Shown one piece after another: positions 18,852 to 27,492 of a stretch of 64,000 nt of DNA (positions are counted from its first letter, which is position 1; each line of letters starts with the position of its first letter). The stretch covers positions 1 to 64,000 of the forward strand of contig CAZMZC010000009.1 in NCBI GenBank assembly GCA_964570685.1. Reading direction: 5' to 3'. Both the position numbers and the translations under genes were made by a program. The notes under the pieces were generated by a model. That model saw only the letters and a program-made list of their open reading frames with translations. It was not told the origin of the DNA and made no database searches. The DNA comes from UBA1189 sp964570685 (lineage in GTDB: Bacteria; Bacteroidota; Bacteroidia; Bacteroidales; Bacteroidaceae).

Positions 18852-19721
18852 ATGAAGCAAAAGAAGAAAAGAACGATAGACATCCAGTTTGTCACAGCCA
18901 CCATCAGTACTTCACTGGTACTGCTACTACTAGGTGCTGTGGTGTTGGTGGTACTCTCGGCCAAAAGCCTGTCTGACCACGTACGCGAAAACCTGGAGCT
19001 ATCGCTGCTACTCAATGACAATGTGAGCGAGAAAGAAGTCAACCACATAGTAGATTACGTTAAGGTACAAAAGTATACAAAAGAGGTACAGTATATCTCC
19101 AAAGAGGATATCCTTGCCGAGCAAACGGCTTCAATGGGACTCGACCCCACGGAATTTCTTGGCTACAACCCTTACACGGCATCCATCGAGGTGAAACTCA
19201 AGGCCGAGTATGCCAATACCGACAGCATCATGCCCATCAAAAACCGCCTGATCCGATACACGCAAATCAGAGAAATCTCCTATCCGAGCGAACTGATGGA
19301 CAATGTGAATAGTAATATACGTAAGATAAGCATTCTGCTCTTGACTTTGGCCTTGGCTTTGTCGATGATTTCGTTTGCACTGATCAACAACACCATCAAG
19401 CTCACCATCTATTCGCAACGCTTCCTGCTACATACGATGAAGCTCGTCGGGGCCAGTTGGGCTTTTATACGCCGCCCGTTTCTGACACGAAACCTTGGTA
19501 TAGGCATCACTTCGGGCATATTGGCCAATGCGCTCATCGCTGGCGGCATATATCTGCTGCTACGCTACGAGCCTCAAATGAGCTACCTGGTGACGTGGCC
19601 TACACTCAGTATCGTGGGAGGCTGTGTAATGCTCTTCGGCATACTCATCACACTGGTGTGTGCATACTTCTCCATCAATCGCTTCCTCAAGATGAAAGCA
19701 GGAGATTTATATTACATATAA
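18852..19721 (+). CDS. ftsX: Cell-division protein FtsX
   Basis: 289 residues from ATG at 18852, which gives MKQKKKRTIDIQFVTATIST. An in-frame ATG 14 codons upstream lacks family similarity. One N-terminal membrane helix (about 20-42), a periplasmic loop, and three C-terminal helices give the FtsX topology. The C-terminus has HTMKLVGASWAFIRRPFL, typical of the family. With FtsE it forms an ABC-type complex that activates cell-wall hydrolases at the septum; ftsE is not in this window. It heads a conserved Bacteroidetes run of genes. Confidence 0.92.
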   Translation: MKQKKKRTIDIQFVTATISTSLVLLLLGAVVLVVLSAKSLSDHVRENLELSLLLNDNVSEKEVNHIVDYVKVQKYTKEVQYISKEDILAEQTASMGLDPTEFLGYNPYTASIEVKLKAEYANTDSIMPIKNRLIRYTQIREISYPSELMDNVNSNIRKISILLLTLALALSMISFALINNTIKLTIYSQRFLLHTMKLVGASWAFIRRPFLTRNLGIGITSGILANALIAGGIYLLLRYEPQMSYLVTWPTLSIVGGCVMLFGILITLVCAYFSINRFLKMKAGDLYYI

Positions 19722-19751
19722 CGATAACGAAAAACTCATAATTCAACCGAT

Positions 19752-19991
19752 ATGAAAAAGAAATTTGCACTTGACAAGACAAACTTTATCCTCATAGCGA
19801 TAGGTATTGTCATCATCATCGCTGGTCTGCTGCTGATGAGCGGGCCGAGTTCTACCGAAACTCACTTCGAGCCTGACATCTTCAGTACGCGCCGTATCGT
19901 AGTGGCCCCCATCGTATGCTTCGTGGGATTCGTGTTTATGATATTTGCCATTATGTACAAACCGAAAACAAAGGAGAGAAAGAACCTTTAA
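19752..19991 (+). CDS. DUF3098 small membrane protein
   Basis: 79 residues with two hydrophobic helices (about 12-31 and 50-68) joined by a short loop containing DIFSTRRIVVAP. This pattern and its place between ftsX and uppP identify the DUF3098 family, found in Bacteroidetes at the same location. Its function is unknown. Spacing of 30 bases to ftsX and 16 to uppP indicates one operon. Confidence 0.8.
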   Translation: MKKKFALDKTNFILIAIGIVIIIAGLLLMSGPSSTETHFEPDIFSTRRIVVAPIVCFVGFVFMIFAIMYKPKTKERKNL

Positions 19992-20007
19992 CAGCAACTG
20001 AAAGACT

Positions 20008-20853
20008 ATGAGTGTATTTGAAACTATCATCATTGCCATCGTTGAGGGACTGACAGAGTTTCTGCCCGTATCATCGACTGGCCATATGATTATAGCCCAA
20101 AATCTATTGGGTGTAGAGAGCACAGACTTTGTCAAGGCGTTCACCTTCATCATCCAGTTTGGTGCCATTCTCTCGGTGCTGGTGCTTTATTGGAAGCGTT
20201 TCTTCCAACTCAACCATACACCGGTTCCCGAAGGTACACCACTGGTAAAACGCCTTCTCCATAAGTACGATTTCTATTGGAAGCTGTTTATCGCCTTCAT
20301 CCCCGCAGCCGTGTTCGGCCTTTTGTTCAGCGACGCTATCGATGCCATGCTCGAACGTGTAGAGGTGGTGGCCGTAACACTCATCCTCGGAGGTATCTTC
20401 ATGATATTCTGTGACCGCATCTTCAACAAAGGAAGCGAAGACACTGTACTCACTGAGAAGCGTGCTTTTATGGTGGGCCTCTTCCAATGCATCTCTATGA
20501 TACCTGGTGTGTCGCGCTCAATGGCTACCATCGTGGGCGGTATGGCACAACGCATGACCCGCAAGGCAGCAGCCGAGTTCTCCTTCTTCCTTGCCGTACC
20601 CACTATGCTTGGTGCTACTGTGTATAAGGTATACGACCTCATCAAGGAGGGCGGCACAGAGATTATCACCGACAACATCTCTACGCTGCTCATAGGCAAT
20701 GTGGTGGCCTTCATCGTTGCCCTGCTTGCCATCAAGTTCTTCATCAACTTCGTCACCAAGTACGGGTTCAAGGCCTTCGGTTGGTACCGTATCGTGGTGG
20801 GAGCGCTCATACTCATCCTGCTCTTCACAGGGCATAACCTTACTATTGCCTGA
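20008..20853 (+). CDS. uppP: Undecaprenyl-diphosphatase UppP (BacA)
   Basis: 281 residues, polytopic. EGLTEFLPVSSTGHMI (from about residue 11) and PGVSRSMATIVGG are the two BacA signature motifs carrying the catalytic residues. The enzyme recycles the lipid carrier undecaprenyl pyrophosphate to the monophosphate for peptidoglycan and other wall glycans, and its loss or gain affects bacitracin sensitivity. Its stop overlaps the truB start by one base. Confidence 0.96.
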   Translation: MSVFETIIIAIVEGLTEFLPVSSTGHMIIAQNLLGVESTDFVKAFTFIIQFGAILSVLVLYWKRFFQLNHTPVPEGTPLVKRLLHKYDFYWKLFIAFIPAAVFGLLFSDAIDAMLERVEVVAVTLILGGIFMIFCDRIFNKGSEDTVLTEKRAFMVGLFQCISMIPGVSRSMATIVGGMAQRMTRKAAAEFSFFLAVPTMLGATVYKVYDLIKEGGTEIITDNISTLLIGNVVAFIVALLAIKFFINFVTKYGFKAFGWYRIVVGALILILLFTGHNLTIA

Positions 20854-21566
20854 TGGACTTCAAAGCTGGAGAGATAATCTGTATCAACAAGCCCTATACG
20901 TGGACCTCATTTGCTGTAGTCAATAAGGTGCGTTACCTGCTATGCAAAAAGATAGGAGTGAAAAAACTCAAAGTGGGTCACACGGGTACGCTCGACCCTT
21001 TGGCCACAGGGGTAATGATACTCTGCACGGGCAAGGCCACCAAACGCATCGAGGAATTTCAGTACCAGACGAAAGAATATGTAGCCCACATACGCTTGGG
21101 TGCTACCACGCCATCGTATGATCTGGAAAAGCCCATCGATGCCACCTACCCAACCGAGCACATCACCCGTGAGATGGTGGAGGAAACCCTACGTGGCTTC
21201 ATCGGCACTATCGAGCAGGTACCCCCTTCGTTCTCTGCTTGCATGGTCGATGGCAAGCGTGCCTACGAATTGGCACGCAAAGGCGAAGAGGTGCAGCTCA
21301 AGGCCAAGACCCTCGTCATCGATGAGATTGAACTGCTCGAGTGCAACCTGCCCGATATCGTGATACGGGTCGTATGCAGCAAGGGAACCTACATCCGCGC
21401 TTTGGCTCGCGACATTGGTGAAGCCCTGCAGAGCGGTGCCCACCTCATAGGCTTGGAGCGCACTCGTGTGGGCGACACCACACTGGAGGACTGCATGAAT
21501 ATCGAGGAATTCACCGAATGGCTGGAGGGTGTGGAACTCTCTGAAAATACCCAACAAGACAACTAA
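20853..21566 (+). CDS. truB: tRNA pseudouridine-55 synthase TruB
   Basis: 237 residues. The catalytic motif GHTGTLDPLATG contains Asp48, and GTYIRALARDIG is the second family motif. The enzyme makes pseudouridine 55 in the T loop of tRNAs. The protein is shorter than the E. coli form because it lacks the C-terminal PUA extension, which is common in Bacteroidetes. It is translationally coupled to uppP. Confidence 0.95.
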   Translation: MDFKAGEIICINKPYTWTSFAVVNKVRYLLCKKIGVKKLKVGHTGTLDPLATGVMILCTGKATKRIEEFQYQTKEYVAHIRLGATTPSYDLEKPIDATYPTEHITREMVEETLRGFIGTIEQVPPSFSACMVDGKRAYELARKGEEVQLKAKTLVIDEIELLECNLPDIVIRVVCSKGTYIRALARDIGEALQSGAHLIGLERTRVGDTTLEDCMNIEEFTEWLEGVELSENTQQDN

Positions 21567-21581
21567 ATAAAACTCAATCAT

Positions 21582-22634
21582 ATGAAACTATCACAATTCA
21601 AGTTCAAGCTTCCCGAAGAGCGTATCGCAATGGAGCCCACATTCCATCGCGACGATTCCAAACTGATGGTCGTACACAAAAGTACTGGTGAGATAGAGCA
21701 CCGCCTGTTCAAAGAGGTACTCGACTACTTTGACGAAGGTGACGCTTTCCTTTTCAACGACACTCGTGTATTCCCCGCTCGCCTCTTCGGTAACAAAGAG
21801 AAGACTGGAGCCCGCATCGAGGTATTCCTGCTACGCGAGCTCAACGAGGAGTTCCGCTTATGGGACGTACTCGTCGACCCTGCCCGCAAGATACGTATCG
21901 GCAACAAACTCTACTTCGGTGAAGACAATGCCATGGTGGCCGAGGTTATTGACAACACCACCTCACGTGGCCGTACCCTGCGTTTCCTCTACGACGGCCC
22001 TCATGAAGAGTTCAAGGAAGCCCTCTATGCACTCGGAGTAGCACCATTACCCGACTATATAAACCGTGAAGCTACAGCCGAAGATATCGACCGCTTCCAA
22101 ACCATCTTTGCCAAGAACGAAGGTGCCGTGACAGCTCCTGCTGCCGGACTCCATTTCAGCCGCGAGCTAATGAAGCGTATGGAAATCAAGGGAGTAGAAG
22201 CTGCTTATGTGACTATGCACATCGGACAGGGCAACTTCCGAGAGATTGACGTGGAAGACCTTACCAAGCATAAGACCGACTCAGAGCAGATGTTGGTAGA
22301 GCGCGAAGCCACCGAGATTGTAAACAAGGCAAAGAGCGAGGGACATAAGGTGTGTGCCATAGGTACATCCGTAATGCGCGTGCTTGAAACAGCCGTCGGA
22401 GCCGACGACCGCCTGAAGGAATATGAAGGCTGGACCAACAAGTTCATCTTCCCACCCTACGATTTCCGCTTTGCCGATGCGCTCATCACCAACCTCCATA
22501 TGCCTTACTCCACCATGCTTATGCTCACAGCAGCCTATGGAGGCTACGACCTCATCATGCATGCATACGATGTAGCCTTGGAGGGCGACTATCGTTTCGG
22601 AGCCTATGGTGATGCAATGCTGATTATCGACTGA
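21582..22634 (+). CDS. queA: S-adenosylmethionine:tRNA ribosyltransferase-isomerase QueA
   Basis: 350 residues. MKLSQFKFKLPEERIAMEP, FLFNDTRVFPARLFG, EGAVTAPAAGLHFS and NLHMPYSTMLMLTAAYGG are conserved along the whole family. QueA transfers the ribosyl part of S-adenosylmethionine to 7-aminomethyl-deazaguanine in tRNA to form epoxyqueuosine. Length is normal. The stop overlaps the folK start by one base. Confidence 0.96.
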   Translation: MKLSQFKFKLPEERIAMEPTFHRDDSKLMVVHKSTGEIEHRLFKEVLDYFDEGDAFLFNDTRVFPARLFGNKEKTGARIEVFLLRELNEEFRLWDVLVDPARKIRIGNKLYFGEDNAMVAEVIDNTTSRGRTLRFLYDGPHEEFKEALYALGVAPLPDYINREATAEDIDRFQTIFAKNEGAVTAPAAGLHFSRELMKRMEIKGVEAAYVTMHIGQGNFREIDVEDLTKHKTDSEQMLVEREATEIVNKAKSEGHKVCAIGTSVMRVLETAVGADDRLKEYEGWTNKFIFPPYDFRFADALITNLHMPYSTMLMLTAAYGGYDLIMHAYDVALEGDYRFGAYGDAMLIID

Positions 22635-23095
22635 TGATAGCATACCTTGGCATAGGAACAAACTTAGGCGACCGCACAGCCAATCTGAGCCGTGCGGTCG
22701 CCCTCATAGCCGAGCAGGCAGGCCGCGTGCTTGCCTGTTCTTCTTTTGTGAAAAGCAAGCCATGGGGGTTCGATTCCGAGAATACCTTTCTCAATGCCGT
22801 AGTGGCCATCGACACTCCTCACACACCACACCAGCTATTGGCAGTTACCCAAGCAATCGAAAAATCAATGGGTCGCCAGCATAAAACCACTAACGGCCAC
22901 TACACCGACCGCATCATTGACATTGATATCCTCCTTTACGGCAACCTCACCATTGACACCTCTGACCTCAAGATTCCCCATCCACACATCTTGAAGCGTC
23001 CTTTCGTATACGAGCCGCTGCAAGAGATTGCTCCCGATATAATTACAGAAGGGAAGAATGAACTTAACTTAGACTCACTTGCTCCTCTTCTTTAG
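22634..23095 (+). CDS. folK: 2-amino-4-hydroxy-6-hydroxymethyldihydropteridine pyrophosphokinase FolK
   Basis: 153 residues. YLGIGTNLGDRTANL opens the protein and DRIIDIDILLYG carries the metal-binding aspartates. FolK transfers pyrophosphate from ATP to the pterin in folate synthesis. It ends the ftsX-to-folK run. Its stop overlaps by four bases the stop of the convergent PAP2 gene, so no terminator fits between them. Confidence 0.94.
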   Translation: MIAYLGIGTNLGDRTANLSRAVALIAEQAGRVLACSSFVKSKPWGFDSENTFLNAVVAIDTPHTPHQLLAVTQAIEKSMGRQHKTTNGHYTDRIIDIDILLYGNLTIDTSDLKIPHPHILKRPFVYEPLQEIAPDIITEGKNELNLDSLAPLL

Positions 23096-23826
23096 AAGCG
23101 CATAGCGACACCCAAAGAGGCACCCTCATAACTCACCGCAGGGTATACGAAGGCATCGCACCCTGTAAGGCGGTGCATAGCCTTCCGAGTATAGGGGAGC
23201 ATCCAGTAGCCGATGCGGGCGCTGAGAATGCCGATACCGGCACCAGCAAACACATCGGTAAACCAATGCCGTTCGTTGTACACACGCAACACGCCTACCG
23301 CAGCAGCTATGGTATAGGCTCCTACAGAGTACCACGGCGAGTCATCGCCATACTCGATACGCACCAGCTCGGCTCCCATAAACGTAGTTGCGGTATGCCC
23401 CGAAGGGAAGGAGTTACGTGCCGACCCATCGGGACGAGGCTCACGCACAGTATACTTTATGGCCTTGACTATAAGGCCGAGAGCAAGGTACGAGGTAGCC
23501 AGTTCGAGAGTGCGGTCCACATAGCCATGCTTGGCATCGGCACCGAGCAGACTGAGTCCGTACACCGCACCGAGAGGTACGTACTGGAGATAGTCGTCTA
23601 CGGTGACACGATGGTCGCCACGCCACTCGTCCAGATAGTCGCGCACCTCAAAGCGTGCATTTTTCAATGGTTCCACGAAGCCCAGCGTACCCGCTCCAAT
23701 CAATGTGAGGGGCATGATGAGCTCGCCAGCCTTAAAGTCAGGCTCTACGGCAAGGCTGTCACTCACCCCAGCCGAGAGGGGCAAAACAAGCGACGAGGCC
23801 AACAAAAGAGACAGCAGTCTGTGCAT
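23092..23826 (-). CDS. PAP2-family membrane-associated phosphatase
   Basis: 244 residues from the start at 23826. Longer upstream frames run through the divergent promoters and can be dismissed. The signal peptide MHRLLSLLLASSLVLPLSAG is clear. The three acid-phosphatase motifs are present: KYTVREPRP, FPSGHTATTF, and RVYNERHWFTDVFAG with the catalytic histidine and aspartate. Members act on undecaprenyl pyrophosphate, lipid A phosphates or phosphatidic acid on the periplasmic side. The presence of uppP nearby makes lipid-carrier or lipid A dephosphorylation plausible. Confidence 0.87.
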   Translation of the reverse strand: MHRLLSLLLASSLVLPLSAGVSDSLAVEPDFKAGELIMPLTLIGAGTLGFVEPLKNARFEVRDYLDEWRGDHRVTVDDYLQYVPLGAVYGLSLLGADAKHGYVDRTLELATSYLALGLIVKAIKYTVREPRPDGSARNSFPSGHTATTFMGAELVRIEYGDDSPWYSVGAYTIAAAVGVLRVYNERHWFTDVFAGAGIGILSARIGYWMLPYTRKAMHRLTGCDAFVYPAVSYEGASLGVAMRF

Positions 23827-23854
23827 CGGAAACAAAAAAATAATTATTCGCCTG

Positions 23855-23862
23855 CAAAGATA
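23855..23862 (-). promoter_or_regulatory. -7 box of the PAP2 gene
   Basis: Reads TATCTTTG on the minus strand, 28 bases before the PAP2 start. It is back-to-back with the serine dehydratase promoter. Confidence 0.5.
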
Positions 23863-23883
23863 GTGTATTTTACGGAATTGCCT

Positions 23884-23891
23884 TATCTTTG
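23884..23891 (+). promoter_or_regulatory. -7 box of the serine dehydratase gene
   Basis: TATCTTTG, 25 bases before the ATG at 23917. It supports that start over the longer open frame that extends through the convergent gene. Confidence 0.5.
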
Positions 23892-23916
23892 CTATAAAAT
23901 TAGCAAAAACAGACGC

Positions 23917-25149
23917 ATGTTTACACTGAAAGAACTCTACCGTATAGGACACGGACCATCGAGCAGTCATACGATGGGTCCGCGCAATGCAGCCACCCAG
24001 TTTCTCGGACGCAATGCCGGGGCCGCACACTTTGAAGTCACGCTCTATGGCAGCCTGGCTGCCACAGGCAAGGGACACATGACCGACCGGGCTATCCTCG
24101 ACGTATTGGGCGAGGAGCGCACCACCATCGTATGGGATCCGAAGGTGTTTCTTCCCTTCCACCCAAACGGCATGAAGTTCGTGGCACTCGATACCGACAA
24201 TCATCCGCAGGCCGAGTGGACGGTATACAGCGTAGGCGGTGGCGCCCTGGCCGAGGAGGGACAAAAAGCCGTGGAGCACAAGCATATCTACCCTATGAAC
24301 ACCGCCACGGAGATACTCTCGTGGTGTATCAGCACCGGCAAGAGCTACTGGGAGTATGTAGAGGAGTGCGAGGGTCCCGAGATATGGGACTACCTGCGCG
24401 AGGTGTGGGAGACGATGAAAAGCGCTGTGCAGCATGGTCTGGAACAGGAGGGAGTACTGCCCGGTCCGCTCTGCCTGAGCCGCAAGGCCTCCCTCTACCA
24501 CGTACGCGCCGAGGGCTACCAACAGTCGATGCGTACACGCGGCCTACTCTTTGCCTACGCCCTGGCTGTGAGCGAGGAGAATGCCGCTGGAGGCAAGATA
24601 GTGACAGCCCCCACCTGCGGCTCGTGCGGAGTACTGCCTGCCGTGCTATACCACCTCTACAAGTCGCGCAACTTCTCGGAGCAGCGCATCATACGCGCTC
24701 TGGCTACAGCCGGACTCTTTGGCAATATCGTCAAGACCAATGCCTCTATCTCGGGTGCCGAGGTAGGATGCCAGGGCGAGGTAGGCGTAGCCTGCGCCAT
24801 GGCGGCAGCAGCAGCGGCACAGCTCTTCGGCGGACTTCCCTCACAGATTGAGTATGCCGCTGAGATGGGACTCGAGCACCACCTCGGACTCACCTGCGAC
24901 CCCGTATGCGGACTGGTGCAGATACCCTGCATCGAGCGCAATGCCTACGCAGCAGCACGCGCCATGGATGCCAACTCCTACGCCATGTTTACCGACGGTG
25001 TACACCGCGTATCGTTCGACAAGGTAGTGGAGGTGATGAAGAAGACCGGCCACGACCTCCCTTCACTCTACAAGGAAACGGCCGAGGGCGGACTCGCCGA
25101 GGACTACAAGCAGATGTGGAACAACAAAGACTCTGCCATGTTCTTCTAG
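23917..25149 (+). CDS. sdaA: L-serine ammonia-lyase (iron-sulfur, single chain)
   Basis: 410 residues from ATG at 23917. The N-terminus LYRIGHGPSSSHTMGPRNAA is the beta-domain signature. TAPTCGSCGVLPAV and CDPVCGLVQIPCIERNAYAA in the alpha domain supply the cluster-binding cysteines of the [4Fe-4S] L-serine dehydratases. The enzyme deaminates L-serine to pyruvate and ammonia. Both domains are in one chain of usual length. It is a single-gene transcript with its own promoter, followed by a hairpin shared with the convergent phosphatase gene. Confidence 0.94.
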   Translation: MFTLKELYRIGHGPSSSHTMGPRNAATQFLGRNAGAAHFEVTLYGSLAATGKGHMTDRAILDVLGEERTTIVWDPKVFLPFHPNGMKFVALDTDNHPQAEWTVYSVGGGALAEEGQKAVEHKHIYPMNTATEILSWCISTGKSYWEYVEECEGPEIWDYLREVWETMKSAVQHGLEQEGVLPGPLCLSRKASLYHVRAEGYQQSMRTRGLLFAYALAVSEENAAGGKIVTAPTCGSCGVLPAVLYHLYKSRNFSEQRIIRALATAGLFGNIVKTNASISGAEVGCQGEVGVACAMAAAAAAQLFGGLPSQIEYAAEMGLEHHLGLTCDPVCGLVQIPCIERNAYAAARAMDANSYAMFTDGVHRVSFDKVVEVMKKTGHDLPSLYKETAEGGLAEDYKQMWNNKDSAMFF

Positions 25150-25177
25150 AACAGAAAACAAGGATATTATGATACGG

Positions 25178-25205
25178 TAAAAGGTTGGCAATCGCTAACC
25201 TTTTA
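25178..25205. terminator. Bidirectional terminator between serine dehydratase and phosphatase genes
   Basis: AAAAGGTTGGC pairs with GCTAACCTTTT around the loop AATC, with one G-T position. The hairpin overlaps the last codons of the minus-strand phosphatase gene. Confidence 0.55.
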
Positions 25206-25674
25206 TCATTTGCAGCAACCCCTCACACGCATCTTCCAGAATATCGATGACATTTTCGAATCCCTGTGCACCGCCATAGTAAGGGTCGGGCACGTGGTCG
25301 GCCACCTTATGAATGCAATACTCTGTCATACGGTGTATCTTGTCCTCGACCTCAAGGCTCGGCGCCAAGTCGCGCAGACGACTGATGTTACTGTCGTCCA
25401 TACCGATGATGAGATCGAAGTCGTAGAAGTCAGTCGTGCACACAGGACGCGACAGGTGCGTTATATGGTATCCACGGCGCGATGCGTGAGAGCGCATTCG
25501 CGGGTCGGCCTGCTCGCCTTGGTGGTAACTGATGAGTCCGGCCGAATCTACCTCTACCGCCTTGTCCAAGTCCTCGCGCTGCAGCATAGTGCGCATAACC
25601 TCCTCGGCCGTACATGAGCGGCAGATATTGCCGAGGCATACAAAAAGAATACGGGTTATTTTATTTTCATTCAT
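25195..25674 (-). CDS. Low-molecular-weight protein-tyrosine phosphatase
   Basis: 159 residues. RILFVCLGNICRS near the N-terminus is the phosphate-binding CX5R loop with the nucleophilic cysteine. VADHVPDPYYGG near the end has the general-acid aspartate. Such enzymes act on tyrosine-phosphorylated proteins, often the autokinases controlling capsule export. The start is two bases past the stop of the upstream glycosidase gene, so the two are probably co-transcribed. Confidence 0.93.
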   Translation of the reverse strand: MNENKITRILFVCLGNICRSCTAEEVMRTMLQREDLDKAVEVDSAGLISYHQGEQADPRMRSHASRRGYHITHLSRPVCTTDFYDFDLIIGMDDSNISRLRDLAPSLEVEDKIHRMTEYCIHKVADHVPDPYYGGAQGFENVIDILEDACEGLLQMIKG

Positions 25675-25676
25675 GA

Positions 25677-27272
25677 TTATATGATTGTATTGTTCTCCGA
25701 ATATGATAATTCTATCTGATTCGTCCCCTCGTTTATCCGATACTCCACACCGTTCACTACGAGGGTGTATGGTGCGGTGGATTCGGCAATTATTTCATTT
25801 CCTTCACGAATGAGTGTAGTGGTGACGCCACCGAAACGGAGGTCTCGGATGCCGTGGCGGGAGGTGTTGCTTGTGCGCCAAATAACACGGTTGGTGCTAC
25901 CATCGGCACGGATGCCAATGATGTTCTCGATAAACATGGAAATAGGTATCAGGCCGCTCCATCCCACAAAGTCGGGCTTCACCATATCAACGCCTGTCTC
26001 ATTGGTGGCGGGCATGCATATATCGGGCGAATAGAGTTCCCAGATGGTGCCCGTAGACTGATACACGCGGTACATCGTCTGCATATTCTTTCGGGCGATG
26101 GATTCGGCCAATTCGGCATAGCCGTGACGCTCAAGTCCCTTCACCGTCATATAAGTGGTGGGTGCCCATACACCGCCTCGCCAATAGCATCCGCAGCGGT
26201 CGTAGTAGGGCTGGTTGGCTGCCAGAGAGGGTAGGGGAAGGCGACGCCAGAAGAGGGTAGGGTCCTGTATGGCTTCGGTCATGCGCTTCACTTGCTCGGG
26301 CGAAGCGATATCGGCAAGGATAGTCCAAAAGGTGGCGGTAGTAATCCACGGCGTTTGCACGGAGCTGGGAGTAACATCATGGTACAGCCCCGTGCTGTCA
26401 TTCCACATATAGCGGTTGATGCGCTCGGCCAGTTCCTTTGCCTTCTTGGCATACATCTTAGCCTCCTTCTTATGCCCGAGAATGCTGCATATCTCGACCA
26501 GGTTATCGTAGCACATCTTTATCTGCGATGACATATCGACCCATCCCATCGGACTTGTCGAGGAGTGTATGTCGCCATTGGGCGAAGGGCGTCCCACGTC
26601 GCGTGGCGTATTGTCCATGCCGCTGGCCTGCCCGTTCGACCAATACAGCCCGTGCTTCGTGCCTACAGCCTTACGGTGCTGCTCCACCCACGCAATGTAT
26701 TTCTCTATGGGGAGCAGTATCTGTACCAAGCGTGCCGTATCGCCCGAGAATCGGAAGTACTCCATCTCTGCCCAGCTGAACAGGGGCGGATTGATGGTGC
26801 GGGCGTAGTTGTCGCCCAATCCCCAGTGGTGGTCGGCACCATCGGCCTCGTTGATAACACGGCATATCATGCCATCCTCGTGCTGGCGGGCATAGAAATT
26901 GTCGTGCGACTCGATGAAAGGGAACACATGGTGGGCGTAGCGGCCAAACATAGCCATGAAGTGCGTGTCCCACTGGAATATCTGTGGCGACAGGCCCTCG
27001 TCGATCCAGTTGGCCACGAGTGGCGACCCTTCGGGTGGAGACTGCAGATTTGAGAAAGCTATCTTCCACGCCTTCCAATACAACTCTATCCACTCGGGAT
27101 TCTCATCCCAAATAGGGGAGGGGAGGGCAGCTCTCACCTCCTCAAAGTGCGGAAGCGCACTGGGCGTATACTCTTTCTTATCGAAATAGACACCACGCTG
27201 CTCGTCGGATGCAGCATAAGCATCAGTACAGAGGAGCAGTAGCGAGAGGAACGGCAGATAAAGTTTTTTCAT
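25677..27272 (-). CDS. Trehalase-like / MGH1-type glycoside hydrolase, secreted
   Basis: 531 residues from the start at 27272, where MKKLYLPFLSLLLLCTDAYA gives a signal peptide. The frame upstream of this has no family sense. An (alpha/alpha)6-barrel is indicated by IFQWDTHFMAMFGRY, GMDNTPRDVGRPSPNG, YWRGGVWAPTTYM and IWELYSPD, phrases shared by trehalases (GH37) and GH63/MGH1-like enzymes. A short beta domain closes the protein. The substrate could be an alpha-glucoside or mannosylglycerate-like sugar, and I would not choose between them. It is the first gene of a two-gene unit with the small phosphatase. Confidence 0.78.
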   Translation of the reverse strand: MKKLYLPFLSLLLLCTDAYAASDEQRGVYFDKKEYTPSALPHFEEVRAALPSPIWDENPEWIELYWKAWKIAFSNLQSPPEGSPLVANWIDEGLSPQIFQWDTHFMAMFGRYAHHVFPFIESHDNFYARQHEDGMICRVINEADGADHHWGLGDNYARTINPPLFSWAEMEYFRFSGDTARLVQILLPIEKYIAWVEQHRKAVGTKHGLYWSNGQASGMDNTPRDVGRPSPNGDIHSSTSPMGWVDMSSQIKMCYDNLVEICSILGHKKEAKMYAKKAKELAERINRYMWNDSTGLYHDVTPSSVQTPWITTATFWTILADIASPEQVKRMTEAIQDPTLFWRRLPLPSLAANQPYYDRCGCYWRGGVWAPTTYMTVKGLERHGYAELAESIARKNMQTMYRVYQSTGTIWELYSPDICMPATNETGVDMVKPDFVGWSGLIPISMFIENIIGIRADGSTNRVIWRTSNTSRHGIRDLRFGGVTTTLIREGNEIIAESTAPYTLVVNGVEYRINEGTNQIELSYSENNTII

Positions 27273-27309
27273 GTATATATATCTTATCCAGTGTGTGGTA
27301 TAGAACTTT

Positions 27310-27459
27310 TTAGTGATTGCTATCGGGACGATGGTCCATATATGGCATGTATGGAACTGTATCCTGCTCATCAAAGTCGTAGAACCACTCCATCTCAAGT
27401 GAATGGCTGTCCATGGCACAGGATACCGCTTCTATAAATCTATCGTATGCAGTCATCAT
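27310..27459 (-). CDS. Small open frame, in-frame continuation of the pRiA4b-like protein beyond its stop
   Basis: 49 codons beginning MMTAYDRFIEAV and rich in acidic and aromatic residues. It lies in exactly the same frame as the gene at 27493-28449 and is separated only by a TAA and ten sense codons (TCLANCLEVND). Either it is an independent small protein, or the larger protein once extended this far and acquired an early stop. No family is recognised. Confidence 0.35.
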   Translation of the reverse strand: MMTAYDRFIEAVSCAMDSHSLEMEWFYDFDEQDTVPYMPYMDHRPDSNH

Positions 27460-27492
27460 ATCATTTACTTCCAAACAGTTTGCCAAACATGT

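Noticed and set aside
22767..22777. GGTTCGATTCC, resembling a tRNA T-arm
   Set aside because: It lies within the folK coding region and no acceptor or anticodon stems can be formed around it.
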